A DNA stretch of 64,000 nt from Dermanyssus gallinae (taxonomy: Eukaryota > Arthropoda > Arachnida > Mesostigmata > Dermanyssidae): assembly GCA_003439945.1 (NCBI GenBank), contig QVRM01002216.1:310001-374000 (forward strand), given 5' to 3'. Position numbers and translations under genes: made by a program. The notes beneath the pieces are model-generated. The model was not told the DNA's origin. It worked only from the letters and a program-made list of their open reading frames with translations, and did not search any database. This document shows positions 12,101 through 27,000 of the stretch, in pieces. The first letter of the stretch is position 1, and each line of letters starts with the position of its first letter.

Positions 12101-15100
12101 TTTCCTAAATTTGTCTCCTCTCTCTCTCGCGCGCGATCCGTCGGCGTTGGCATTTTCGTCGTCGTCGTCGTCGTCGTTTATTATACGTGGGTAAATGTAC
12201 AATGTTGCTTTGGTACCACCACCGGCGAAATGACGACGACGACGACGGCGGCGTTTTGGTTGTTTCGTCGTCTGCCACCTTACTGTCTGCCGCAACGACG
12301 CTCAGCTTGATGATGATGATGGTGATGACGATGACGACGCTTTTTTGATGTACTTGGCCATTTGTCTATGTTTCATAGCTTCGCTACAACATTTACTGCT
12401 AGGTCCCCATCAACTGCACATGAGGGGATAAGCGAACCCATTGATCATATCATCATCACGGCCATCATCATCATCACCGTCATCATACTTTATAGCGGGT
12501 TAGCAAGCCGGCTGTGGCCGTCGTCACCGGCTGCAGTTGCATAAGCAGCGGGCGGCTGGGTGCGGAATTGTTGTTGCTGGCGTATTAGTAGTAGTAGTCG
12601 TCGTATTGTTATCGTTATTGATGGATGTCACGATGATGTTGTTGATGGTGATGCTGTTGTTGTTGTCGATGGTCGATGATAGGGTGCCGCTTCCGCTCTG
12701 CCACTCGATGTGGTTGGTCTCACGATGATGATCAGTAGTAATCGGTCGATCAATCGGATAGATCAGCCAGTCAGTCAGGCAAACAAAATATCGACCCAAC
12801 ACTGCTCATAGCAGCAGCTTGTTCTGCTGTAGCAGCAACTGCCCTTTGTGTTGTTGCCGGTGTTGTTTTTGTTGTTGTTGTTGTTGTTTCGTCTGCTTTT
12901 ACCACGATAGCAGTCGCCGCAGCCGCCGCCATCACCTCGATAGCAGAAGCAGCAGCAGCAGCAGTATAGCAACAACATCAACAATAACAACAACAGCAAG
13001 AGCGGCTGGCTAGCGGACCGACTATGAGTCAGCATTGTGGGCCACTAGAGGGTGGCCGCCGGTCTGTTAGTACCAACCACCGCTGCTGCTGTTGCCGCTG
13101 CTGTCGCTGTGTTGTCGTCACCATTATCGTTGACCAAGCCGCTGCTGTTGCTGCTGCTGCTGTGCCACTAGACTATTCGCCGCCGCCGTCATCGTAATAG
13201 TAAAAGTAAAGGTTCAAATGCTGCTATTACAGACAGTTATCTTCTACTAGTATTTCTGCTACAGCTTGTTCTGCTTCTACTGCTGCTGGTACTGCATTTG
13301 CTTACAGACAGAGAGAGGGCCCTTTTCCCGTAGTCGTAGCTGTAGTAGTGGTAGAAGTCGTCGTAGTGGTTGGTGGTGCTGGTTCATCTGCTGGGACTTG
13401 TTGGTGTGCTTACCGGCGTCGGTGTCGTTATTGTGCTTTGTTTTGTCTGCATCATCACGGTGGTCGTGCCTGCACGTATAGTGCCCGTTGCCGCTGCTGC
13501 CGCTGCTGCTGCTGCTGCTGATTCGTGCCTTTCGTCTTGTAAGTTCTCTCGCTCGCTCTCTCTCTCTCTCGAGCGAGCAAGTGCTAGATAGAGAAGAGAC
13601 GACAGAGGAGAAGAGTTGTTTGTTAAGAGAGCAATTAGTGCGTTACCAGCTATCTATCCAACATTGTATCGCTGCCATAGCGGTATAGCTATATTGGTGT
13701 TGCGTCACAGTAGCACCCGCATTTGCAATCTCACCAGCGCCCACTGCACACCACACCGGCGGCAACGACAGAAGCCATCCATAGGCCGGCCATTCCGTGC
13801 CTGCGTGTGCTTTCGGCGTACTTTAAGCGTAGGTCGGCGAAGACGTCGACTACAACGACGACGACGACGACGACGACGACGAGGCTAAATACGGTGGCCT
13901 CTGACACTTGCTATTCTGCCAGTTGCTGCAGGCTTTAGCAGTACTTTATCTGCAACCAGTAGTAGTAGAGTACTTCTATATCTCGACAATTTACGACTTA
14001 CGACGCTTATCGATCAACATCCGACGACACCAACGACGACGACCACGACGACGACGACAAATAGTCTGGGCTAGTGGAGTATCCGGCTGAAGGATTTCTC
14101 CTTTGTTCTGACAAAGAGAGCGACAGACTTGTAGTGATTGACAGCAGTGGTCATTTCCAGCGGTTGTACTCGGCGGTTGAGTCGGCGGTGTGCTGGTGGT
14201 GATTAGTGTTGTTGTTGTTGTTGCTATTGTCGTTGTCGTCGTTGTTGTTGTTGTTGTTGTTATTGTTGTTGCCGGCCCTATCGGCTTCCTTCCTCGTCAT
14301 CCTCGTCGTATTGAAACGCGGGTAAGCCGAAAGAAAACACGCCTTGCTGCGAGCTATCGCCGTTCAGATTTTGTTTAACTTGTTTGTCTATGCCATAACG
14401 ATCATAACGAGTCGTAGTAGTAGTAGTAGTTGTGCTAGAATTGTTGTTAATCATTGGGTCATGAATGACGTCAGTGTTAAACGAGTTCATAGCGCATATC
14501 GTAGCGTGCCGTTTTAACGGCGGCTACCCATCATCGTATAGATATAGATAGAGACGCACCATATAGATAGAGACGACATTATACCAGACAGACAGGCAGA
14601 CAGACCATTGAGGTAGGTTTGTCAGCAATCTGTGAACGAGCTACAAACCGAGGAAGGCTACATACAGTTCGACCAATAGCCTCCTCACTCGACACCTTGT
14701 ACGGCGCTCGAATTTAGTATTTTCATCTTTCGATTCTCTCCCTATTCCTTCCCGCCCGCCCTTCCTTCCTTTCTTCCTTCCTTCATGCTCTCTAATAGTA
14801 TCGCGTATTCGCGCGCGAAGTCTCTCTCTCGAATAACAAACATATTGTAGTATGGCAGCGAAAATTCAACCTGCCTTTCGTGACATAAGTTCTCCTCTCT
14901 TCTCGAGCTACGTGGTGTGGCTCATTATGTAGGTGATGACGATGATGGTGGTGGTGAATGCCGTAGTACTTTGTCTGCCTGTTTGTTTGTTTGTTTGTAT
15001 CTGTCTGTCTGCGTCTGTAGCCGCCGGCCGCAACAACACTGTCTGGCCGGCCGGCTGGATAGCTGGGCTATATTCGATGTTTTTTCCTTTCCTCCTTGTT

Positions 15101-15351
15101 TTTCTTGTGAAATTGTGCGATTGTGAATACGAACGAGGCTAGTCAAATCTGGCTAGTCACCATCATGATGGCCGCCGTGGCACTGGCCGTACGTACCCCC
15201 GCTGTCTTTTATGTTCATGCGGTGTTTCTACCAAGCGGTGTCTCTTCTTTGGACCGTGCGTTCGCTTGCCTGCACTGCTGTCGGCGCTGGTGATCCCCGT
15301 ACCACGGTTCTCGCGGCAAGAAAAATTCTCATGCGACAGACAAACACAGAT

Positions 15352-15420
<69 letters not shown>

Positions 15421-15751
15421 AAGAGATGAAAAAGCAGACAGACGACAGAACGCCGAATAGAGACCGCTCAACACGCTCGGCTCGGAAAGGAGGCATTTTT
15501 CAGGGAAGCTGAAGAAAACAAAGGCAGACGCAAAATGGCGTGCGGCTGGCTGCGCCAAAGGGCGCACGCACGTCATGTCGCGTCCATGGGTGGACATGCC
15601 AGATCTACATACATATTGTTTAGTTCGCAATAACTTTGCGTTTCTAGATGGTACATGATTACATGTCAAATCCCAGTCTATTGAGCGGCTTATAGTTCGT
15701 CCATTTACTGATAAGCTAACGCAAACTGGTGTTTGCCCTATATACGTGTCA

Positions 15752-15785
<34 letters not shown>

Positions 15786-16344
15786 TAATTGCACAGTTAT
15801 GCGTACTGTTGGCGTCACTGCACTTTGTCCTAGTCGCAGTAGTGATACTAGTATGTGTTCATAATGATGATGATGATGTATGAATTACGCTAGCCGCCGC
15901 TGTTCCTCCAGCTTTTGGCTCTGTTTTGTATGGCTGTATGACCACCACCGGCTAGTGGTCACTACAGAGCTAGCCATGGAATAATATGTAGCATATCTGT
16001 CTGTATATGACACACGCGACTTGGCAATTTTTGTTGCTGTCATCATAGTTGTTGGCGTCGTTATCGCTACGGCGTCCATTCACCTACCTGCTGCCTGCAG
16101 CAAACGAATAATGCCACTGTGGCTGCTGCCACTGCAACTGCCGGCGTCCGTCGCCGTAGCCACCGCCACTACTGATGTTGATGAAACCGACCATTATATG
16201 ATGTATGAACGCGGCAACGTGTTAGAACCAGCACCGTAGAATTGAGCTGAGTCAGCTCTAGGGACGTTAACGTGGTACTATCCATACTGTATTAGGTTTG
16301 TGTGCAGAAAGACGATGCCGGTATTGTCGTCGTCGTCGTCGTCG

Positions 16345-16379
<35 letters not shown>

Positions 16380-19300
16380 ATCGTTGTTGTTGTTATTGTT
16401 GTAATTGTTGTTGTTGCTGGCCGCACGACCAGTTGTGCTGCATGTGCACGATTGAGCGCACGTCGAGCTTGTGGAGTGAGCTAGCTCACAGTGACACGCC
16501 GAACACGAACAAGCCAGTCATTCGCGAAAATAACAAAATTAGATTTATGATAAAAAATGAACATAGACAGGTATTATTATTACTATTACTATTACGTTAC
16601 TGCTAATGTCGCCGTCGATATACTCTCGTCCGTCGATTATGTCGGCTAGCTAATAACCTCATTAACCATTATAATCGTCATGGGCTAACCCGCTCTGTCT
16701 ACTACGGCGCGTGCGTTGTTGTTGTTGTTGTTGTTGTCGCTCACTGCTGCCTGCATGACTTTAGCCCATTATTCCTCTTAACCAGTTGTCCGGTAATCTT
16801 AGATTACAGTTGGTTCTCTCTTTCTCTCTCTATTACTGCAGCTGGTGCCATCTACTACTTTCCACTAGTATTATTATTATTATTATTTCGGCGCGCGCGG
16901 AGGCAGGCACGCCGGACTGCAACACACTTTGTCAACTTTCGAAATAGAATTATTATTATGATTGTTGTTTCGATCGGACACAACGTGGTATCATTATCAG
17001 CGACCGTCGCCGTCGACCCAGAAAACCGAATCAAGCATGACGATCTGTTTCTCCTTCAGCGTATCATCACTGCAGCGGTAGATGGGCGGATGGGTTTGTG
17101 TGTGGAAGCGTGGCAGGTTTGATTGTGTTTGTGTGGTTCTACTTCTGGCGGTACTGAGGTTGATGAGGTGTGCTGCTTTGTTCGCTTGTCCTTATGCGTT
17201 CTGGTCGGGCCGCTGGTAGTACTAACGGTAACAGAGTTGCCGCAGAAAACCATAAGCATATCGGCATCTCGAAGTGTCAGTAACTTTCGGCCTGTCTCCT
17301 CCAGATTGTTGCTGCTGTTGTTGTTGTTCCTTCTTCCGACACGCACTGTTTCGTTGTGTGGAGATTGGTTATAGTTAGCTCCGTTAGTTGAAGCACACCT
17401 GGTTGCAAATTGACGAATCAATCACATTTAATGGGATGATGAATGTTTATTTTGCAATAAGTCTGCATTTCAAGATGGCATATAGTCATAATATTACCAT
17501 TATATACAGTTTGAACACGTCAACGGCCGTCCCATCAGGCGAACATGTGCAGAGACCGCCCAGCACACCAAGTAATGGTAGCCATGCACTATGCACTGAA
17601 GCGAAGGTCTCTCCCGCCTCTGTGTGAATAGAGACAATAGACTCCCGACACCTATCGCCGATGTCGGGGTCGTTTCCATATCGTGTAACAATGTAGACAT
17701 GGGATTTGCGCCCTGCTATCTCAACCGTGCGTATCTCCTTCTCATCATCACACCGGCGCTTACTTTTTATAAGCAGTTTCTTGTAGGTTAATCTCTTTTG
17801 GCCATAGAGCGGCGTACGGTCTATTAGCAACTATATGGCTATAGGCGTGTAGAACCCGTGCTTGACGCAGGAGTACCAAAATTTCCCGGCGTTTTAGGTA
17901 GCAGGCCTTTGTAAACCAGGGCCGCGCCGGCCTTGGTCTGTACTTCTTCCTAACTACAGCCGTCTGGGCCGGTGGAGTACTCAGCCAGTAACTCGTGGCT
18001 TTCGGTCAGAAGGCACTATTTGAAACGGAGTACGGTCTGGAAACTTTGAGTTTTCAAAAAGCACTTATTTCGATTTGCCTCTCGGTTAGCCAACCATGCA
18101 GCTGTTTTGCCGTTGTTCGGCCGAAGCCCTCCAAGCAGAAGGCTTTCATGGGCAACACACGGTTGTTACACAATATTACCTCATCTAGCTCGGAGAGGAC
18201 GGCGCTTCGTATTCACGTTGTTCTGCTGATGTTCGCTTGTGTCTCGGGGGGACATGGTACCCCCTTGGCCCCAGGCGTCCATCCTGCTTCTCTGGGGCTG
18301 TTGCTGATCGATCCGTCACTTCTTTTTGCTTCTTCTCATCACCAATTGGAAGCCTTCATTGTCCAGCTGATATGCACTGGCTGCCTCTGTACAGCCCACT
18401 GACCTATACAGCTAGGTCCGCGGCTGTGGCGGTGCAGTTACGTATAAATACTCTGCTGTCGGCTTTCCCTTCTGCTTCTCCCGCTGTTGTTCTCTCTTCC
18501 TGAACTGTTGCTGGCCTTGGTTGACCGAGATCGATAACACTCCTGCCAACATGTGAGAGGTGCCAATAACGTCTACTTCGACACCATTGTTTATGTTGGC
18601 TTTGCTTACCAAGCACTACGGATAACGGCAAAGCTGGCGCCCTGTGCCCCCTACCTGCTTGCTTCTTCGTCTCATTGTCCACTCCCAATGTGCTGGCGTT
18701 CTTCCCGGTGGGACGGTGGCGAGGCTGGGAGATAACTTGCTCAAGCTCCGACATTCGGATTGTGTTTGCCGCCGCAAGACGTTTAATCTGCTGCAGGATG
18801 TCAAGCCGGGCGTCGTTTTGTCTGGCCTTCCAGTTCAGAGCATTCAGGCCACCAGGCGGTCTGGTACACCCAGACATCTCTGTGCGCGTTGATGTGCACT
18901 TCGCAGGGGCTATACTCACCACCAAACGAGTAGGAGGACACTGGTTCCACTCACGGAGCTACATCGAAAACACAGCGCACAGTGCTGGGCGCTGCTATCT
19001 TGTCTAGCACGTTTAAGTAACTCGGCGAGGTTCTTGTCGTCATCGTCGTCGCTGCTGCTGCTGTTCTTGTTGTTGTTGTTGTTGTTATTGTTAGTGGTGG
19101 TGGTGTTGTTGGTGGTGCTGTTATTGTTGTTGTTGTTCTTGATGGCGGTGTTGCTGTTCTTTTTCCTTCTCAAGAGAAGATTCCCATCTGTCTCACTTGT
19201 GTTTCTTTGTGCATAGTGCACTCTTTCCTGGCATCTCGGATAAAAATGCTCATATTCTCGTGCTCATCATTACATGCTTGATCACAACCGAGTGGTTTCT

Positions 19301-22300
19301 GAAATACAACGCCTTTTCACGCAGGTCAGCCTCACTCAGCGTCTCAAGGTGGCGGTTCTGCTAACCAGTTAACTAACTTGTATTGAAGTGCTTGTTAGGC
19401 AGTACTCGTGTTCGTTCTCTCGTTTCTTTAATTACTTTATTTAATTACTTTCTCGTGGCCCGTCGCAAGCTAGTAGTACTTTGCGGCGGGCGTTGGCCTC
19501 GATTATCGAGCCTCGGCATCTGGCTACATGCGCGCGCGACTCAACCCTCAATCGACCTCTCGACAAGTTGAAGTTACTGCGTGCTGTGAAGTTGGCAGCC
19601 GCTGCAAATGCCGCCACACCAACGCGCACACCCTCTCACGATCATTATCATGATGTTTGGTAATGACGATCACCGTTGAGGCTGATGCTGATGTTGAATT
19701 TGTATCGTCACAACGGATTTAGCGAATGACACACCAGTCAGAGTTTTTGTGCTACCATTCTACTCTAGTTCTTTTCTGGTAGGTCTGTGTTTGAATGTGT
19801 GTGCGAGCTTCTATTGCTTCTGCTGCTGCTGCTGTTGTTGTTGTCACTGCCATTGACGCTGCCGCCTCCGCCGCCGCCGCCGGACTGGTTCATCGACGGC
19901 GACAGGTGGGCGGAACCGCACATCTTGGCACAGTGACGCGGTGGTGGTGATGGTGGTGGTAGTGGTGGCGTTGAAGAGCATCGTAAAAGTTCGCATCCGT
20001 TCGTTCAACTTTATTGTTATATGTTGACTGGCAGCTAGGCACCACCCACTCCCTCCAAGGGGTACTGCTTGCCTGCTGTAACACTTCGGATTGTCAGCGA
20101 CAAAAGTTACAACTGTTGTAGTAGCAGTAGTAGTATTTAGTTATTTATTAGTAGTAGTAGTAGTAGTAGCTGTCGTTGTTGTTAAATGTTGGCTCACGGT
20201 CAGCCTGAAAAAGTTAGGGTTTTTTTAGTAGTTGTGGTCTTTTCTTAACTAGTGCCCTAGTTGCTTATGGTGTTTAATCGTCTACCGGGGTGTCTGTCGC
20301 GTCGCTGTGATAGAATTAGTGGTGTAATCTAGCTACTACTGGATTATCTGATTTTTTGCTAAATACATATGAGATCGTTTGATAAGAGCTAGGTTTCCGC
20401 GATTTCCGCGATGTGGCGGGCGCCACAATATACTTGGCAGTGTATGGCCAGTGAGTACTTTCTCATAATCAGTGTTTGGTGAATGCGCGCAGAACAAGTG
20501 GCAGAAGGATTAAATAGTCGAAGAAGCATATATTTTCTTCTGATACGTCTGAACTATCTGTACGAAGAGCTTCTTTGCGTCAAAGGAAGAAAGTGCATCG
20601 CCGCTCTGAGTGTGCATTCTGCAGTTTCTACTTTTTTGAGGACAGCAAAAAAAGGGGAACGCCGTAGAGCTAAGTTCTCCGAGCCTCAAGGGTGAGACTA
20701 CGGTGAGGAATGAGAACATCCCGGACGGTGATTGTTTTTTTTCTCTGGTAGTGTACTTATTAAGTGACAGCGGCTGAGGGGTGCACAAGTTGCTCGAACG
20801 GCTTCAAGCGTTTTGGACTGTGATTTCCTAGGGATTTGGTGCGAGCATCCGTTGACTGCCCATCCGCAGTGGAAAAGTCACGCGCACCAAACCCACGGAT
20901 TTCACTGCACGTCGTCCTCTCTTCTAGGTGAGGTGAACGCCTTGAAAAACATCGGTTGTTGGTGCTGTGACATGCACGCAGCGACGCTCGCATACTCTAT
21001 GTGCAAACACTTTCGATACAAGTCACAGTTCTCGTATACAGGCGGGCGTTGAAGGGCTCAGATCGGCCGACTCGCGACGATCCTGCTGTGAGGATGAGAG
21101 AGACGATGCCCCCCCCCCCCCCCTCGCAGACGACTGTGAACATGTGAACGATGCAGGTTCAAACGTACTCAAAAAGAAACTACGCGTGGTCGATCCAAAT
21201 TGTTCTGCGTCCGACACCATCATTCGCTTCGCGAGTGTGTACGGTCGCTATTGCACTGCATCGTACTATTTATTGCATGCTGGTGCGCTATATTAGCGCT
21301 CGTGCCACGGTTCATTTATACTCGTTTTTCTACGTACGGCTGCTGCCGTACCGTATACCGATAAATCCATCATCTCTAGCTTCGATAGAGCTAGTTTCGC
21401 CATATAGCGATCGATCCATATATTCCTCTACACGATACAACGGTTGTTATTGTTGTTGTTGATGTTGTTGTTGCTGCTACTCTTTTTATTGTTGTTGTTG
21501 TTGCTGTTGCTGCGCTTGGTGTTGATGGCGGTGGTGGTGGTGGTAATGCTGTTGTCATCATCAGCAGCGTTGAGTTGTGCAAATTAAGCGAGAACGCTTG
21601 GCGGGCTGTTTTGCGGCCAACGTCACCATGACGACAATACGACGAACAACGGACTGTTGGGGGTACGGTGAGCTCACCAACTGAGCGCAACTGATTGAAA
21701 GAGAGAGTTACTACACTAATTGTTCACAATAGAGAGAATGGTTGTGGAGTGTGTCTCGATTCGACATTATGTCACCAATGTAGCACTATAAAATGTAGCA
21801 CGAGGAGATAAGGAGAGGCGCGAGTGATATTCATTAACCACAATGGGTGTGCGTGTCGTGTCATGGCGTGACGTGACGGGGATCCCGTGCAGGAAGTCGG
21901 TCGGCACTCATAACAGGACACTGGCTGCCTGGTTAGCTGGCCGTTGTCGTCGTGCGCTGCCCATATCTCCCTCCCCCGCCCGCTATTCCCGGACGAGGTC
22001 TTGCATATTGACTCGCCGATATTGCTGCTGCTGCTGCTGCTCTGCGTGCTGTGCTGCCAGAATTCAAACGCATCTACGTTGAGAGGCACGAGCAGATTCC
22101 GTCCGACGAGACAGTAACTTCGAAATACGGTCGTTTCTTCTAGAAACTACTTACTAACTACTTGGCTCCTGAACTGAGAACCCAACGGCACCCATGTGAC
22201 GATGGATGCCGTTCTGCTGGTGATGGCGCAGCTGTTTAGCTGCTGCACTTATTGACATTTTGTTCTGTCTGCTACGTTGAATATGCTCCTTCGTTCCCAC

Positions 22301-23372
22301 AGCGTCAAATCGTAGTGGTAGCTCGCTAGTAAGATAGGGAATAGTGAGAGTTCGACGCCCTAATCATTAGTTCGCGCGGCCTGCATGCTGTGCAATATCG
22401 ACGTGTATCGAGCAGTCGAGATACGGCCGAGGATGCAATTTTTTTTAGGCTGAATAGTGCCATTTCGTGGAGATGTTCATATGGTTGTTACTTCTCTCGA
22501 ACGGAAGCTGTAGCGGTTCGAATTCAAGGGCGAAGGCGAGAGTATTGAAACATTTGCAGACAGAGAAAGAGTGAGAGAACGTGCACGCGAGCGATATAAA
22601 TGTTGGCTCTGTGCTGTCTATGAACAACTTTAAGCAGTGCTCGGTGTCTTTATATCGCAAAAGGCTTTGCAAATGGTCATACATACGCTGGACCAGCTGT
22701 TGCTATCAGGAGTAGCAATATTTATCTGGTGGTTTCGCTCTGTAGTTACGATGTGTTCTCATCCTCGATCGTTATTCGTCACGCGTTCTTTGTTTGGTAT
22801 TGCACAATTTGATAGTTGATACGCAGGATACGCGTATAGTGTATGGCTTGTACAGAATCGGGTTGTGGTCCAGCCAACCGACAGCTGAACGAAGCTGGAT
22901 CTACAGGGAAAATCGGATGGTTCACACTTCGTTAGAGGGAAAGTGAGGCACGCTTACTGAGGTGGGGGACTTTTCGCCAACAGCGTTAATTCGGTAGAAG
23001 CAGTGTACCCTCTGGCGTGTCAGTCGCTCTGTTACAGAAACGTACAGAGAGTGAGGTGCTGCCGCTGCTGGTGTCTCTTGAGAGTTGGAGACGGCGAGGC
23101 ACAGCCTGCCTGTCATAAATGAACTTTGGCGTCCGCAGTTCATTTGTTACTCATTAACTATGGGGGCATTTTTGTGTGTTACGGAAGATCTTGCTCCGAT
23201 TGAGGAAGTCGCTTCCGCCCACGAGCCGACCGAGAATGATTCAAGCGCGGATGAGGTGAGAAAGTGACTCGGTGAAAGGCGTGCTCTGAGACAAGGATGA
23301 ATAAAGGTGGTGGTCTTTGAGGTGATCAGTGATAATCACAGACTGGGTGTCGGAATTGTCTGAAAGCTTGCT

Positions 23373-23428
<56 letters not shown>

Positions 23429-23715
23429 TATGAGAGAGAGAGCTAAAAATATGCTTCTAAATGGTTCAATAAGCATCACGTGTTTGCTCACTCAGCTTGT
23501 ATCATGATGAGCTGAACGTTCGCTGTATGTACAAGTTTTTTTGTGTAGAGGAGTAACTGAAAAATGCGGTTTGCACGCATGGACACCACTGCAGAGAACT
23601 CGTATTGATGTTTTAGTCGTTTGTTAAGTGTGTGCACACATTTATCCCTTTTATATCAGAAACGCATAGCGCTGCAGCCTATGCCTGCAAACAAAATAAT
23701 ATATACTTTTCTTCG

Positions 23716-23746
<31 letters not shown>

Positions 23747-24004
23747 AGAAAAGCTTGTCAATTAAGGATGTTGTCATTGTTGTTGTTGTTTGTGTTGTCG
23801 GCGGTAACATTATTTCTTGTTGCGAACATGTCATCATCAATCATCTTGCAGGGTGGTTCGATGGCCGCAAACGGAGCAGCTGCCGGTGCAGGTGGTGGGG
23901 GCAGCACCACTGCTGGTGCCGGATCCAAGGGACGAGCGGAAACAGGAGATATCGATGAAGGTCTCTACTCGAGGCAGCTGTAAGTTTTTTGTCATATTCT
24001 ATGG

Positions 24005-24062
<58 letters not shown>

Positions 24063-27000
24063 CAGCTTAGAAATACACAGACAAAATCTATCGCAGACAA
24101 ATGCCCTACTGAACTAGATGTCGATTGGTGACATAGGTTGCGATGTTGTTTTATTGGTATACTTGTGTGTGTGTGTAAACTGTGATATCTCAAGTATGTA
24201 TATATAATATTAAAAACATTGTCACAATTGCACGTTTGGCGGCTACTGCGGCAGACAAACAATTTGGCATCGCAATATCTAAAAGCTGTAAAATCCCATC
24301 ACTTTCGATCTTCGTAGAGTCACTATTGCACTTATATCCGGCACGTCTTCTCTGTTAAATATATATATATATGTGTGTGCGTGTGTGTATGGCAGCATGT
24401 CTAAGGGACTAATGCGCTAATCAGGCTGTCATGTACCACAATGTCTCCTATTCGATTCCCACGTTCGACGGCAATCGATGCTTATTGAGAATAGATGATG
24501 ATAAATATAAGCGTCCCTGATATAAAAAGGGTGACATATGTATACTTAGATATATATATATGTCAAGCGAATAATAAATCCGTCTAATCCATACAAAATC
24601 AAATGTACAAATCCACCATTTTTTGTATGTTTTTGTTGTCGCGACTTGCAGTTATGTGTTGGGCCATGAGGCGATGCGACGAATGCAAACGTCAGACGTA
24701 CTGATCTCTGGCCTCGGCGGTCTCGGCGTCGAAATCGCGAAGAACGTCGTTCTTGGCGGCGTAAAGTCCGTGACTCTTCATGACACGAAAAATGTCAGCG
24801 TCACTGATCTCTCGTCCCAGTACTTCCTCACTAACGACGACCTTGGTGTGTATATGCTGTTGCTTTTCGCTGCCGTTCGTGTCGATAAAACGCGTGTTGG
24901 TCAATATGGATAAATAGTGCTTTGTTTGCAAAAATGTTATTGATACTGCGCTATGTTTTGATACGTTTGTGCGGACCTCCGTCTTGATCTCAGCCCACCG
25001 AAGATTACGCTGGCATTGTTATACCAAGTCATGGCAACTCATTTCGACAGGTTGCAGTAGTAAATACCAAAAACTCGTTAAATCAAAAACCATTTAATTG
25101 GTAGTTTCGATTTCCGTTTAGTTCCATCCTAAAGTTTGTTCGGCTTGAGCGCTATATATATATATATATATATGTAACGCGCCAGTAAAAGACATCGGGG
25201 TGATCAATTTGTGTGGCTGGCTATGTTTCCAGCTGTAGCAATATGATATTAAGGTTATGCATGGCTATTCTGTATGCTAGTACTGAACTTGCAACTGATG
25301 ACAAGACGGTTTGTTTTGCGTATCTTGTTGGGGACAGGTAAGAACCGGGCTGAGGCATGTTTTGCACGTGTGGCCGAGCTGAATAGCTACGTTGCCGTAT
25401 CGGCTGCCACTGGCCCCTTAAAGGAGGACTTCATGGCGAAGTTCGGGGTTATCGTGCTCACGGACTCGACCCTCGAGGAACAGCTGCGCATCGACACGTG
25501 GGCTCACGCGGCCGGCAACAAATGCTTTATCGTCGCCGATACCCGTGGTCTGTTTTCGCGCATCTTCTGCGACTTCGGTCCCAAGTTTACGGTGTACGAT
25601 ACGAACGGCGAGCAGCCGCTGACCGCCATGGTAGCTTCGGTGACGAAGGACAGTGAGGGCGTGGTCACTTGTCTCGACGAGACGCGTCACGACTTCGAAG
25701 ATGGTGACTACGTCAAGTTCGCGGAGGTGCAGGGCATGACGGAGCTGAATGGCCGCGAATTTAAAATTAAAGTGCTGGGACCGTTTACATTTTCGATCGG
25801 AGACACCAGCGGCTGGAGCGATTACATACGCGGCGGCATTGCAACACAGGTGAAGAAGCCTGTCATCATGCCGTTTAAGACCATGTCAGAGACGCTCAAG
25901 GAGCCGCAGCTGGTTGACTCGGACTGGGCCAAAGCCGAACACCCGGCCAACATGCACGTAGCTTTCCAGGCGCTTGACAAGTTCCGAGCCAGTCAAAACG
26001 CTCTTCCGAAACCATGGAATGATGCCGATGCCAATAAGTTGTTCGAGATGGCCAAGGAAATCGCTGGACCGGAGAAGAAGTTGGATGAGAAGCTCATCAA
26101 GCTTTTCGCTAAGGTTAGCGCCGGTAATCTCTGCCCTATGAACGCAACACTCGGCGGTATTGCTGCCCAGGAAGTGATGAAAGCGTGTTCTGGCAAATTT
26201 ACGCCGTTCCGTCAGTGGTTCTACTTTGATGCCATTGAATGTCTGCCCGTGGATCACGTAGTCAAAGAAGAGGATGCTAAGGCAGAGCCAGGCGACAGAT
26301 ACACTGGCCAAATTGCCGTCTTTGGTAAGGCTTTCCAGGAAAAACTTATTTCGCAAAAGTGGTTCATCGTTGGAGCCGGTGCAATCGGCTGCGAACACCT
26401 CAAGAACTTTGCTATGATGGGCGTTGGTGCAGGACCTAGGGGCAGCCTTACCGTGACTGATATGGATGCGATCGAGCGGTCGAATCTGAATCGACAGTTT
26501 CTCTTCCGTTCGTGGGATGTTGGTCAGTTAAAGTCAAAGGCTGCCGCCAAGGCTGTTGCTAAAATGAATCCGCAAGTAAAGATCACAGCCCATGATAATC
26601 GCGTGGGCGCTGACACCGAGCCGGTTTATAACGATGACTTCTTCGAGGCACTTGATGGAGTAGCGAACGCCCTAGACAATGTTGATGCGCGAAACTACAT
26701 GGACCGGCGTTGCGTATACTACCGCAAGCCGCTGCTCGAGTCTGGCACTCTAGGCACCAAAGGCAATGTACAGGTTGTCTTGCCACATCTAACTGAGAGC
26801 TACAGCTCCAGCCAAGATCCTCCCGAGAAGTCGATTCCGATCTGCACGCTGAAGAACTTCCCTAACGCAATTGACCATACACTGCAGTGGGCACGCGATG
26901 AGTTCGAAGGCTTGTTCCGTACGGGTGCCGAATGGGCTAGCCAGTACATTCACGATCCCGATTTTCACGCAAAGGCGATGAAGAGTCCAGGTTCGCAGGG

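Larger units (their letters stand above)
9098..17480 (+). other. UBA1 intron 1, middle part: no gene seen
   Basis: Intronic sequence with no supportable host exon. Holds a tRNA-like SINE head (about 10676-10740), a GC-rich minisatellite (11193-11519), and TTG, CGA/TCG and GCT arrays around 12150-14280 and 16320-16420. (TA)n tracts lie at about 10927-10950, 15357-15391 and 15751-15781, with a (GA)n tract at 15398-15420. Long frames in this stretch follow the repeats. Confidence 0.6.
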
